Source of the DNA: JAJFTV01 sp036825755
Lineage (GTDB): Bacteria > Chloroflexota > Anaerolineae > Anaerolineales > Anaerolineaceae
Length of the DNA: 64,000 nucleotides
Assembly (NCBI GenBank): GCA_036825755.1
Contig: DAISXR010000002.1
Location: forward strand, 19,592 to 83,591
Direction: 5' to 3'
The notes below the pieces were generated by a model, which was not told the origin of the DNA, searched no databases, and saw nothing but the letters and a program-made list of their open reading frames with translations. A program made the translations under genes and the position numbers. Shown here piece after piece: positions 16,968 through 24,963 of the stretch (within the stretch, counting starts at the first letter, position 1; the number at the start of each line of letters is the position of its first letter).

Positions 16968-18116
16968 TTACGAGGTTCTTTTCAACAATGCGACCCAACC
17001 GGGAGTAGAAGGAGTAATCAGGTCCAGTTTTTCATCTAAAAACAGGGATATTTCTTCCGTCTGATGGCTGACGGCATCCCAGATGGCCGGTGAGAGCGCT
17101 TCAAACGGTTCGACCACCAGCCGGGTTGGCTTGCGGCTGCGTTCAAAGTACCAGACCCCTTTGACACGTCCATTCACCAGCAGCATGGCGTTGGCAACTC
17201 CGCCGCCGGAGTTATACCAGCTTCGATAATCCGGCGGCAAAATGAGCTCCCGGTCATAATAGCCGAGGATGAAAAGATCAAAACGCGGAAGCAGGTGTAC
17301 AAGCGGCCCGTCCTGCCGATCTGCATCCAGCAGGTGTAGTTGCGATTTCAGGAGGCGGTACGGTTTAGCGTTAATCTCCACCTCAATCATCTCACCTTCA
17401 ATGGCTTTCCAACCGGCGCGCACATCCAGACCCGGCAGTCCTGACCAGGTCATGAAATCTTTCAGTGTTGCGGGGGCATAAGCAGTCAGATACCGGTGCG
17501 CTAATCGGGCCAGGGCTTCCTCTTTGGGGAGCGGCTGTACGGGGCCGATGCGGTCTTCCAGCAGGGTGTAGGTGAGTTGCCGGCCATCATCATCACCGCG
17601 GCATACCAGCCCGTGATAGGACATGTAATACAACAGGTGAACATGCGCCTGGTCACGGTAGGGCAGACCCTGATCTGCCAGTGTTTCGCGGATCTGCGCA
17701 TAGGTGAGCTGTCCGTGGGTTTTCATGGCTTCTAGCAGAGTATCCACCCCGTGGGGGATATTGTTTTCATCCCAACCCAACTGACGCAGGCGCGCTACAT
17801 CGCGGGCCAGATGCGACGGCTTGAGCAGCGGGATGATCCAAAGGGCATCCTCGGCAGGCACCAGATGAAGCGTACCGCGGAAGAAAGATCCCCACACAAT
17901 CGAGCGATCCACCCGGCGGGCATGGTCAATCTGCGCCAGGGTCAGGTTGGGATTGCGCAATCGCATTTGCAGACGGCCGGCTGCGATCTCCTGCGCCTGC
18001 ACCGCCACCAGGTGATCCAACAGTACCCGCGGGGTTGATATTTCCGGATCCAGCAGGCGGTGGGTTTTCATGCGTATGTAGCGAGCCTGGTCGGGTGTAA
18101 GAGTCAATTTTTCCAA
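16968..18116 (-). CDS. winged-helix DNA-binding protein, AlkZ/YcaQ-like (HTH_42)
   Basis: A 382-residue protein of the family that includes the DNA glycosylases AlkZ and YcaQ, which unhook alkylated bases and interstrand cross-links. The N-terminal helix carries the catalytic-type QxQ motif in VAVQAQEIAAG (about residues 38-48), followed by SIVWGSFFRGTLHLV. Winged-helix repeats follow, and the C-terminal part has LPRFDLFILGYYDRELIL and VNGRVKGVWYFER. The start is a TTG behind GAGGGGG. It is monocistronic. A second, more distant relative lies at 48.6 kb. Glycosylase activity is inferred from the motif. Confidence 0.82.
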   Translation of the reverse strand: MEKLTLTPDQARYIRMKTHRLLDPEISTPRVLLDHLVAVQAQEIAAGRLQMRLRNPNLTLAQIDHARRVDRSIVWGSFFRGTLHLVPAEDALWIIPLLKPSHLARDVARLRQLGWDENNIPHGVDTLLEAMKTHGQLTYAQIRETLADQGLPYRDQAHVHLLYYMSYHGLVCRGDDDGRQLTYTLLEDRIGPVQPLPKEEALARLAHRYLTAYAPATLKDFMTWSGLPGLDVRAGWKAIEGEMIEVEINAKPYRLLKSQLHLLDADRQDGPLVHLLPRFDLFILGYYDRELILPPDYRSWYNSGGGVANAMLLVNGRVKGVWYFERSRKPTRLVVEPFEALSPAIWDAVSHQTEEISLFLDEKLDLITPSTPGWVALLKRTS

Positions 18117-18196
18117 CGGAGTTCCCCCTCAATGATTTTATTCCTTGAAAAATCGTATCACAAATCCCTGAAAAAAGCCTTTACAGAAAAGGGGTG

Positions 18197-18205
18197 TGGT
18201 ATAAT
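18197..18205 (+). promoter_or_regulatory. extended -10 promoter of tRNA-Pro
   Basis: TGGTATAAT matches TGnTATAAT and ends 11 bases before the tRNA, so transcription would begin around 18212. A TTTACA at 18180 is only 14 bases from the -10, too close for a normal -35. Confidence 0.7.
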
Positions 18206-18215
18206 TTTCGGGCCA

Positions 18216-18290
18216 CGGGGCGTGGCTCAGCCCGGATAGAGTGCACGGTTCGGGTCCGTGAGGTCGGCGGTTCAAATCCGCCCGCCCCGA
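18216..18290 (+). tRNA. tRNA-Pro (anticodon CGG)
   Basis: A complete 75-base cloverleaf. The acceptor stem is CGGGGCG pairing with CGCCCCG, with discriminator A. The D stem is GCTC/GAGT, and the anticodon stem CACGG/CCGTG encloses the loop TTCGGGT, giving anticodon CGG (codon CCG) with G37. The T arm is GGCGG-TTCAAAT-CCGCC. The CCA end is not encoded, since CAACA follows. C1-G72 and A73 fit bacterial proline tRNA identity. Confidence 0.97.
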
Positions 18291-18305
18291 CAACAGGCAA
18301 AAGTG

Positions 18306-18341
18306 GTCCTCAAAGCTCCTGAATAAGGTCTCTTTGAGGAC
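18306..18341 (+). terminator. hairpin downstream of tRNA-Pro
   Basis: GTCCTCAAAG (18306-18315) pairs perfectly with 18332-18341 and can be extended by wobble pairs, 16 bases after the tRNA. No T run follows directly, so it may be a weak terminator or a 3' processing structure. The remaining bases to 18401 hold nothing recognisable. Confidence 0.45.
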
Positions 18342-18401
18342 TGCTCATTTAAAGAGTATTACGTTTTTGATTGCTGCTTTGATCTTGTTGGAAAGAAACG
18401 A

Positions 18402-18438
18402 AAACGGGTTTGGCCTCTGCAACCAGCCAAACCCGTTT
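18402..18438 (-). terminator. terminator of the FtsX permease operon
   Basis: A perfect 13-base-pair stem, AAACGGGTTTGGC at 18402-18414 against 18426-18438, lies 36 bases beyond the permease stop. On the minus strand it is followed by a T-rich stretch (TCGTTTCTTT), as expected for a Rho-independent terminator. Confidence 0.88.
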
Positions 18439-18473
18439 ATGATCTCACTCTAAAAGCTTAAGAACACTCAGAA

Positions 18474-21110
18474 TTAAAGATTCTCCTCTTTGATGGTGTC
18501 GATGATGGTCGCCTCATCCACCCGCCTGCCCGACGCCAGCATGGTGATGAACACCAGCAGCAGCACCGCGGCGGAACACAGGAGCATCGGCAACCAGGGC
18601 AGGGTAAAGTCAAAGCTGCTGATGCCGGTGAAGCGCGTGTACACCAGGGCGCTCAGAAGGATGGAAACCGGCAGCCCGAACAGAAGCGCGGTAAAGCCGT
18701 AAAACAGGCTTTCATAGTACAGAATCTTTCGGAACCCGCCGGGGGTGAGCCCAACCGACTTGAGCATGGCGAACTCGCGTTTTCGCAGGTGCAGGTTGGT
18801 GTCGATGGTGTTGATGATGTTGGTGACGCCCACCAGCGTGATGAGGGTGAGAAAGCCGTAGAAAAACAGGTTCACCATCATCTCGGTCATTTGCTCGCGC
18901 TGATTTTGCTCATACTGTGACATGTAATAAAGATTTTCACCGGTGATGGCCGTGTAGCTTTGCTTCACAGCATCTGTCAGCGCGATGATATCGTTGGTTT
19001 GGAAATACATTTCACCGGGGCCGATATCCTCCACACTATCACCCACCCGGGTGGCGATCTCTGCGAAGACCGGGTCGCTGACCACAAACATGAGCCCCTG
19101 GATGGGATTGTAGGATCCCATGGGGACCTCCTCCTCCACTGCACCGATCAGGAGCGGCAAAGTGTACGGTTCTTCCAGCGTATTGCCTTCCTCATCGGTC
19201 ATCCGGTATGAGGAATAGTTCAGCGTATCCCCAGGCCAGATCGGAATGAGGTCAAACTCGTAGAGTTTGTTCTGGCGAATCTGATTGCGATTGATCAGGA
19301 TAGCCGTGGGATTTTCGGTATCCAGATAAGCCTGCGGGTCAAGGCCCAGTGATTTGGCGTACCGGTCAAACTCCTGCTGTCCATACGAGCAGACCACCAG
19401 TGAAAATTCTGGTTCTCCATCAATCGTATTTTGCCACCCGATCTCCGAAAAAGCAGATGCCGCCTCATTTGTGAGTTGCTCTTTGGTGATATCACTTTGC
19501 CCCCACAGACAGCGTTTGAGGCTGTACGCGTCCACCTGCGGCAGCCGGATGGTTTCATCGATAAAGCGCTGATTGGCTTCCAAATCGCCGTTCAACATCA
19601 GGTGTAAATCGTAGTTGTCTGCCTGGTTGTTCAGGTGCGCGGTTGTGGCTGAATAATCTTTTAAGGCGTTGAAGGTTACAAACAGGATGATGCTGATCAT
19701 CAAAGAACCCACGGTGATACGGAAACGCCTGCGGTCGCGCTGTACCGACTTAAGCGCCAGGGATCCTTCAAACCCCAGCAGCCCGCGAATCACCCGGCTG
19801 CCGGACAGGCGGGAGGCCGGCCGATTCTGCAAATCATCGCTCAGACGGATGGCATCAATGGGTGAGACTTTTGAAGCGCGCCGCGCCGGTATCCACGCTG
19901 ACAGCAAAATGGTCGCGCCGGTGAACAGAACCGTCAGTAAAATCACCCACGGGGAAACAATCAGAATCATGCCGTCACCGCTTGAGATCAATTGCTTGAT
20001 GATATTCTCGGCGTATGCCAGGGTAATGCCCACCCCGGCGATCCCACCCGCGATGCCCAGGGGGATGCCCGCCAGGCCGATCACAAGCGCCTCAAACATG
20101 ACTGCCCGGTGGATCTGACGCGGGGTGGCTCCTGTACTGGTAAACATGCCGAACTGTTTTTTCCGTTCGCTGATGGAGATGGAAAAGGAATTGTAGATCA
20201 CCATGCCTGAACCGACCATCACCAGCCCGATCAGGAAGCCCAGAACCGTGACGAAGAAGATCGGGTATTGCCGGTTGTCGTTGATCCCCATCCACTGCAG
20301 CAAACCGTCGTTATAGTTGACGATCACAGCGCCGTCTGTCGGGTTGTACATATCCATGATGCTCAACCCGGCGTCCTGGATGATGGTGTTAACGTTCTGG
20401 TAGATTTTAAAAGGGTTTCGCATGCGTAAACCGAGATCCACCACGCCGGAACCGGGGTCACTACCCAGTGCCATCCAGGTGATGGCGCTGTATCCGGGGT
20501 AATCAAAAATTTGTTCGTCAAATGTGGGCGCCAGGATTCCTACCACAGTGTAGGTCACCTGCCGATCCGCCATAAATTCTTCGCCCTCCTCCAGGATATT
20601 GTAGGCCAGAGCGATGACCTCGTTGTCCAGAAACCGTTTCCCCAGTTGAACATCCATCTGTTGACCCGGCGTAAATTGATCACCGGTGTGCAGGGCGAGG
20701 GTTTCTGAAATGGCAATTTCGTTTTCCGCCTGGGGCAGCCTGCCGGAGATCAGATTGGCAGGCAGGTCAATCATCGCCTGGGGATCGTACGCGCGAATAA
20801 ACAGGTACGGTTTGGTTGGGTCATCAAGCCCTTCAGGTTTACCGGTGAGCCACGCGGACACCATGGATGTTTTTACGCTTTGGTGATGGGCAATATACCC
20901 GGCCTGATCCACCGGGACATTCTGGAACATCACATGAAAGTTCCCCGTGTATTTCACTGCGCTGCGGATCATCATCTGTTGGAAACTGAGGCCCAGCAGG
21001 AGCACTCCGCAAATCAACGCGGCTGAAAGGATCACACCCAGAATGGTGACGATGGTGCGACGTTTATTCAGCCAGAGGTATTTGAGTGCATATCGCGCCA
21101 GGATACTCAT
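18474..21110 (-). CDS. ABC transporter permease with two FtsX domains
   Basis: An 878-residue membrane protein. One helix (about 17-39) is followed by a large extracytoplasmic domain to about 285, then three helices forming the first FtsX core (about 285-420, with SERKKQFGMFTSTGATPRQI). A second copy follows: a helix near 460-480, another large outer domain, and three helices from about 755 with KREFAMLKSVGLTPGGFRK. The eight-helix, double-FtsX layout fits MacB/LolC-like mechanotransmission exporters and antimicrobial-peptide resistance systems. Its ATG overlaps the ATPase stop by four bases. With the linked two-component genes, a role in sensing and removing cell-envelope-active compounds is likely. 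Confidence 0.9.
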   Translation of the reverse strand: MSILARYALKYLWLNKRRTIVTILGVILSAALICGVLLLGLSFQQMMIRSAVKYTGNFHVMFQNVPVDQAGYIAHHQSVKTSMVSAWLTGKPEGLDDPTKPYLFIRAYDPQAMIDLPANLISGRLPQAENEIAISETLALHTGDQFTPGQQMDVQLGKRFLDNEVIALAYNILEEGEEFMADRQVTYTVVGILAPTFDEQIFDYPGYSAITWMALGSDPGSGVVDLGLRMRNPFKIYQNVNTIIQDAGLSIMDMYNPTDGAVIVNYNDGLLQWMGINDNRQYPIFFVTVLGFLIGLVMVGSGMVIYNSFSISISERKKQFGMFTSTGATPRQIHRAVMFEALVIGLAGIPLGIAGGIAGVGITLAYAENIIKQLISSGDGMILIVSPWVILLTVLFTGATILLSAWIPARRASKVSPIDAIRLSDDLQNRPASRLSGSRVIRGLLGFEGSLALKSVQRDRRRFRITVGSLMISIILFVTFNALKDYSATTAHLNNQADNYDLHLMLNGDLEANQRFIDETIRLPQVDAYSLKRCLWGQSDITKEQLTNEAASAFSEIGWQNTIDGEPEFSLVVCSYGQQEFDRYAKSLGLDPQAYLDTENPTAILINRNQIRQNKLYEFDLIPIWPGDTLNYSSYRMTDEEGNTLEEPYTLPLLIGAVEEEVPMGSYNPIQGLMFVVSDPVFAEIATRVGDSVEDIGPGEMYFQTNDIIALTDAVKQSYTAITGENLYYMSQYEQNQREQMTEMMVNLFFYGFLTLITLVGVTNIINTIDTNLHLRKREFAMLKSVGLTPGGFRKILYYESLFYGFTALLFGLPVSILLSALVYTRFTGISSFDFTLPWLPMLLCSAAVLLLVFITMLASGRRVDEATIIDTIKEENL

Positions 21111-21790
21111 GAGTGGTTGACCTCATCACGGGTGATACGCCCATCGGCAAACGAGATGATCCTTTCAGCCTGCAGGGCAATTTCACGATCATGCGTGACT
21201 ACGATGAGCGTCTGGTGGTAACGCTTATTGGAGAGCTTCAAGAGGTTGAGGATCTCTTTAGAATTGTGACTGTCCAGATTGCCGGTTGGCTCATCCGCCA
21301 GGATGAGGGCAGGGTGGTTGATCAACGCCCGCCCGATGGATACGCGCTGCTGCTGCCCGCCGGACAACTGGTTGGGCAGATGGCCAACCCGGTCTGTCAG
21401 AGCCAGGGTATCCATGATCTCTTTCAGACGAGCAGGGTCGATCTTCTGGCCATCCAGAAGCAGCGGCAGAGTGATGTTTTCTTCCACATTCAGAATGGGG
21501 ATGAGATTGTAGAACTGGTAAATCAGCCCCACCTGCCGACGGCGAAAAATGGCCAAACGGGTTGGATCCAGTGCGAAGATATCGGTGTTATCGATCAACA
21601 CCTTTCCTTCAGAGGGCGTATCCACGCCTCCGAGGATGTGCAACAAGGTGGATTTACCCGATCCGGATGACCCCACCACAGCCACAAATTCGCCCTTTTC
21701 CACCGAAAAGCTGACGTTATTCAGCGCGCAAACCTGGGTGTCACCCCGGCCGTAGGTTTTTGACAGGTTTTCTACCTTCAATATTTCCAT
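21107..21790 (-). CDS. ABC transporter ATP-binding protein, MacB/LolD/BceA type
   Basis: A 227-residue ATPase. Walker A is VGSSGSGKST, the signature is LSGGQQQRVSIGRAL, Walker B is ALILADEPTGNLD, and the switch histidine is in IVVTHD. The VGLIYQFYNLIP Q-loop is typical of the FtsX-partnered subfamily. The frame is open further upstream, to 21874, but the ATG at 21790 has GGAG upstream and begins with the usual MEILKVENLSKTYG. It is translationally coupled to the permease by an ATGA overlap. Confidence 0.95.
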   Translation of the reverse strand: MEILKVENLSKTYGRGDTQVCALNNVSFSVEKGEFVAVVGSSGSGKSTLLHILGGVDTPSEGKVLIDNTDIFALDPTRLAIFRRRQVGLIYQFYNLIPILNVEENITLPLLLDGQKIDPARLKEIMDTLALTDRVGHLPNQLSGGQQQRVSIGRALINHPALILADEPTGNLDSHNSKEILNLLKLSNKRYHQTLIVVTHDREIALQAERIISFADGRITRDEVNHS

Positions 21791-21905
21791 AAAGACACTC
21801 TCCGTGTATTTTGTAGTGAACTGCCGCCTGTTGTGCGGGATACAGAACCGGTTATCTGCCTGATCCACTCGCACAAAAGGTATAGGGTAAAGATACCGTG
21901 CCCGA

Positions 21906-21932
21906 GTGACATTTCGGTGAATTACAAGGTGA
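21906..21932 (-). promoter_or_regulatory. candidate direct-repeat operator upstream of the ABC exporter
   Basis: On the minus strand TCAC occurs three times, at 21906-21909, 21917-21920 and 21929-21932, at intervals of 11 and 12 bases, with two copies extended to TGTCAC. OmpR/PhoB-type regulators bind such helical-turn-spaced direct repeats, and one is encoded next door. The site lies about 115 bases before the ATPase start. Confidence 0.35.
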
Positions 21933-21947
21933 CAGTTTATTCACATT

Positions 21948-22047
21948 NNNNNNNNNNNNNNNNNNNNNNNNNNNNNNNNNNNNNNNNNNNNNNNNNNNNN
22001 NNNNNNNNNNNNNNNNNNNNNNNNNNNNNNNNNNNNNNNNNNNNNNN
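21948..22047. other. assembly gap (100 N)
   Basis: Exactly 100 N, a scaffolding placeholder of unknown true length, between the ABC ATPase and the histidine kinase gene. A short gene could be hidden here. Confidence 0.99.
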
Positions 22048-22062
22048 CCCGGGCGGACTTCG

Positions 22063-23295
22063 CTATACCAAACCTCGAAAAACTTTGATCGAGAAGCGGG
22101 TACCCTCGCCTGGCCGGCTTGTGACGGTGATATCACCGCCCTGTTCCAGAAAGATGGATTTGGCGAGCGCCAGACCGATGCCCACACTGTTTTCACTGGC
22201 ATTTTTCCCTTTGAAAAAGCGGGTAAAGATGCGAGGCAGATCTTCGCTGGCAATCCCCTCACCATTATCCGATACGGTGATCTCAGAATACAGCGCGTTT
22301 TCAGCATAGCTGATCTCAATCTGCCCGCCATCCGGGGTATGTTCGATGCAGTTTTTGATCACATTGGTCAGCGCCTCAGCGCTCCAATGCAGGTCACCCT
22401 GAAAGCCGGCCTGCATGTCACCCTCCACACGGATTTTTTGGTTTTTCAGTTCGATCGGGATTTGTAGCGGCTCCAGCGCGCGTGTCACCAGGCGGCTGAT
22501 ATTCACCGGTTCGCGTTTCAGGTTGGCGGTGCCCGCATCCAGACGTGAAAGCTTCAGCAGGGCAGAGATCAGCCACTGAATACGCCCCAGTTGAGAGCGC
22601 ATTCGGGCGATAAACTCGCGTTGTTCATCTTCGGGCGGATACTCAGCCAGCACATCCACCAGAACGAACAGCGAAGTCAACGGGGTTTTGATCTGATGTG
22701 AGATATCAGCGATGGCATCCGAGAGAGTCAGCTTTTCGAGCCGGAGTTGTTCAGCCTGTTCCCGCAGCCGTACCGTGATTTTGTACAGGTCGTTCTTCAA
22801 ATGACTGAACTGACTCTCACCGTTATCGCGTATATCCAGCGTGTAGTTACCCGCCTCAAGCTGCTGTAAATAACCTGAAAGGGATATCAACTGCGCCCGC
22901 ACCTGACGTCTGTCATATGTCAGCAGGGCTATGAAAGCCCCTGCAAGTAAAACGGCAAACAGAATGCTGAATGGGATGATCCGGCTGGACAGCGCGCGCG
23001 CCGCGGCGTTATCGGTGATGTTCATGTTTTCCAGGCCATACCTTCGCAAAATCTCGGTTCCAAGAGCAACGTTTTGCGGGTTGATGGATCGAATGTCGCT
23101 GACCATCTCTACTTCGGCTTCAGGATATTTTTGTGTCACAACCGCCACGGCTGAGGCGTACATCTCCTGCACTTCCCGGTTGGCATACTGAACCGACAGC
23201 AAACTCAGGATCACCGCCAGCACCAGCCCAGCCAGCGTGACGGATAGTAAAAGAATGATCGAACGGCGTTCCCAGGCATTGATAAAAGTTTGCAT
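22063..23295 (-). CDS. sensor histidine kinase
   Basis: A 410-residue membrane kinase: helix at about 14-36, a periplasmic stretch of some 90 residues, a second helix at about 123-143, a short linker, and the kinase core. The H box is DISHQIKTPLTSL, with the phospho-accepting His. The N box is NVIKNCIEHTPDGG, G1 is DNGEGI, and G2 is GIGLALAKSIF. The ATG at 23295 begins one base after the response-regulator stop; the frame stays open to 23325 but that would overlap the upstream gene. It probably phosphorylates that regulator in response to cell-envelope stress. Confidence 0.93.
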   Translation of the reverse strand: MQTFINAWERRSIILLLSVTLAGLVLAVILSLLSVQYANREVQEMYASAVAVVTQKYPEAEVEMVSDIRSINPQNVALGTEILRRYGLENMNITDNAAARALSSRIIPFSILFAVLLAGAFIALLTYDRRQVRAQLISLSGYLQQLEAGNYTLDIRDNGESQFSHLKNDLYKITVRLREQAEQLRLEKLTLSDAIADISHQIKTPLTSLFVLVDVLAEYPPEDEQREFIARMRSQLGRIQWLISALLKLSRLDAGTANLKREPVNISRLVTRALEPLQIPIELKNQKIRVEGDMQAGFQGDLHWSAEALTNVIKNCIEHTPDGGQIEISYAENALYSEITVSDNGEGIASEDLPRIFTRFFKGKNASENSVGIGLALAKSIFLEQGGDITVTSRPGEGTRFSIKVFRGLV

Positions 23296-23296
23296 C

Positions 23297-23911
23297 TCAC
23301 TCACCAACCCTGTAACCCAGACCACGCACCGTTTTAATCAACACCGGGTTTTTTGGATCGTCCTCCAGTTTTTCGCGCAGACGCTTGATATTCACCGTGA
23401 GCGTATTGTCATTCACAAAGTCCTCGTTGACATCCCAGATATCGCTGAAGAGTTGATCGCGGGTGAGCACCTGTCCCGGATGCGTGAGCAGTGCCAGCAA
23501 CAGGCGGTATTCCATGGCGGTCAGGATGACTTCACGGTTATTTTTATAGACCCTGGCCTGACCGGCAATGATCTTTACCCCGCCCCATTCCAGGGTGCGG
23601 TCCTCAGCCGTTTGAGGAGCTTTCCGCCGCAACACGGCATGGATACGGGAGACCAGTTCACCCAGACGGAATGGCTTGGTAACGTAATCATCCGCGCCAA
23701 GATCGAGTCCCATGACCACATTTACTTCCTCATCCCTGGCGGACAGGATGATGATAGGGGTATCCCCCGCTGAGCGGATTTCTTTGCAAAGGGTGTAACC
23801 GGAACCATCCGGCAGTCCCAGATCGAGCAGCACCAGATCGAAGCGCTGGTTTTTGAGTAATGGACGCGCCTCATCCAGGCGATGCGCCAACACCACCTCA
23901 AACCCCTCGCG
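23297..23911 (-). CDS. OmpR/PhoB-family response regulator, N-terminus lost in gap
   Basis: The receiver domain enters from the assembly gap with REGFEVVLAHRL, so about 20-25 N-terminal residues, including the acidic pocket, are missing. The phosphorylated Asp is in LVLLDLGLPDGSG, the switch Lys in DDYVTKPF. The C-terminal winged helix has the recognition region VNIKRLREKLEDD and the terminal wing VRGLGYRVG. It pairs with the adjoining kinase and probably controls the downstream ABC exporter. Confidence 0.93.
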   Translation of the reverse strand, partial: REGFEVVLAHRLDEARPLLKNQRFDLVLLDLGLPDGSGYTLCKEIRSAGDTPIIILSARDEEVNVVMGLDLGADDYVTKPFRLGELVSRIHAVLRRKAPQTAEDRTLEWGGVKIIAGQARVYKNNREVILTAMEYRLLLALLTHPGQVLTRDQLFSDIWDVNEDFVNDNTLTVNIKRLREKLEDDPKNPVLIKTVRGLGYRVGE

Positions 23912-24011
23912 NNNNNNNNNNNNNNNNNNNNNNNNNNNNNNNNNNNNNNNNNNNNNNNNNNNNNNNNNNNNNNNNNNNNNNNNNNNNNNNNNNNNNNNNN
24001 NNNNNNNNNNN
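23912..24011. other. assembly gap (100 N)
   Basis: A second 100-N placeholder. It removes the start of the response regulator and most of the plus-strand gene whose 3' end emerges at 24012. The order and orientation of the sequences either side rest on scaffolding only. Confidence 0.99.
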
Positions 24012-24269
24012 TATTTCGGGTTTGAAAAACGGGATCAGATGGTGTTTTTCAACCTGAAATTCAGTTCACGGAATGTTCTGCCTGCCATGTGGCTGGTGGA
24101 AAGTGATCAATGGTACCGGGGTGACATGTCACTGCTGGATGACGGCACTTCACTGGTTCAGTTTATGGAGAATGCGCATCGCTACTGGTCGGGTTTGGTG
24201 GTGAACCAGAAAATGGTCGAATATCTGCTCCCGCTGCCGATCCAGATTGTGAAGCAACTGCCGATTTAG
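24012..24269 (+). CDS. 3' end of an unrecognised gene
   Basis: The last 85 residues of a plus-strand protein emerge from the gap, beginning YFGFEKRDQMVFFNLKF and ending QIVKQLPI. I do not recognise the family. The fragment is soluble, rich in aromatic residues, and has codon usage like its neighbours. It ends 17 bases before a hairpin shared with the convergent cytochrome gene. Confidence 0.5.
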   Translation, partial: YFGFEKRDQMVFFNLKFSSRNVLPAMWLVESDQWYRGDMSLLDDGTSLVQFMENAHRYWSGLVVNQKMVEYLLPLPIQIVKQLPI

Positions 24270-24285
24270 CCGGCCTTGATTAAAG

Positions 24286-24319
24286 CACAGCCTGGCGGAT
24301 ACTGATCCGCCAGGCTGTG
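24286..24319. terminator. bidirectional hairpin between convergent genes
   Basis: A perfect 15-base-pair stem (24286-24300 with 24305-24319) and a four-base loop lie between convergent stops. T runs are absent on both sides, so it is a strong structure but an imperfect intrinsic terminator. Confidence 0.7.
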
Positions 24320-24323
24320 AGCA

Positions 24324-24950
24324 TTATCGAAACCACATTCTGGAAAGCAAACGGTCTTTGAGGATGAATTGATGAAACAGCGCGGCGCCGATATGCAGGC
24401 TCAACAGAGCCGCCAGAGCATAGGCTGCCCATTTGTGATACGTCATCAGCGGGATGCCAAACAGATCCATCCGGCCTAAAATTCCGCCGGATGCCGGCTG
24501 CATTTTGAGCAAAATGGTCTGCAGCACGCCGGTTTCGCTGGCAAACAGGATGCCAAAAACGGTTAATATGATCACCAGCGCGTACAACGCGTAATGCGTC
24601 AGTTCTCCGGCCAGATCCAGCCATTTATTGCCGGTACTGGCTCGCGCCGGACGGGGGGTAAAGATGCGGACAAAAATACGCGCCGTCATAATCACCAGCG
24701 CAGCAATACCAATTGCCATATGAAAACCGGTCAGCGTCCGGCTGGACACATTTGGAAACAGAATGATACCGATGAAAAGGTTCAGCCCCACCAGAATCAC
24801 CACCGTCCAGTGGATGGCTACTAATAACGGATGATAGCGTTTGGGAAGCGCTTTGGTCTGTTCCTGTACCGGTTCGATCGTCTGATTTTGGATGGTTGAT
24901 TCTCCATCAAGACTGGAGGGTGTTTTATTGATTTTTTCTGTGTAATTCAT
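24324..24950 (-). CDS. cytochrome b561-family membrane protein
   Basis: A 208-residue protein with a 45-residue hydrophilic N-terminus, then four membrane helices. Candidate haem-ligand histidines occur in VAIHWTVV, GFHMAIG, LTHYALY and YHKWAAYALAALLSLHIG, the usual pattern of a diheme b-type cytochrome. It lies 13 bases downstream of the L-2-hydroxyglutarate oxidase gene on the same strand. It may pass electrons from that flavoenzyme, or another donor, into the quinone pool; this is inference from context. Confidence 0.85.
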   Translation of the reverse strand: MNYTEKINKTPSSLDGESTIQNQTIEPVQEQTKALPKRYHPLLVAIHWTVVILVGLNLFIGIILFPNVSSRTLTGFHMAIGIAALVIMTARIFVRIFTPRPARASTGNKWLDLAGELTHYALYALVIILTVFGILFASETGVLQTILLKMQPASGGILGRMDLFGIPLMTYHKWAAYALAALLSLHIGAALFHQFILKDRLLSRMWFR

Positions 24951-24963
24951 ATCCCACTACCTG

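Noticed and set aside
18180..18205. TTTACA as the -35 of the tRNA promoter
   Set aside because: Only 14 bases separate it from the -10, too short for normal sigma-70 contact; the extended -10 explains the promoter better.
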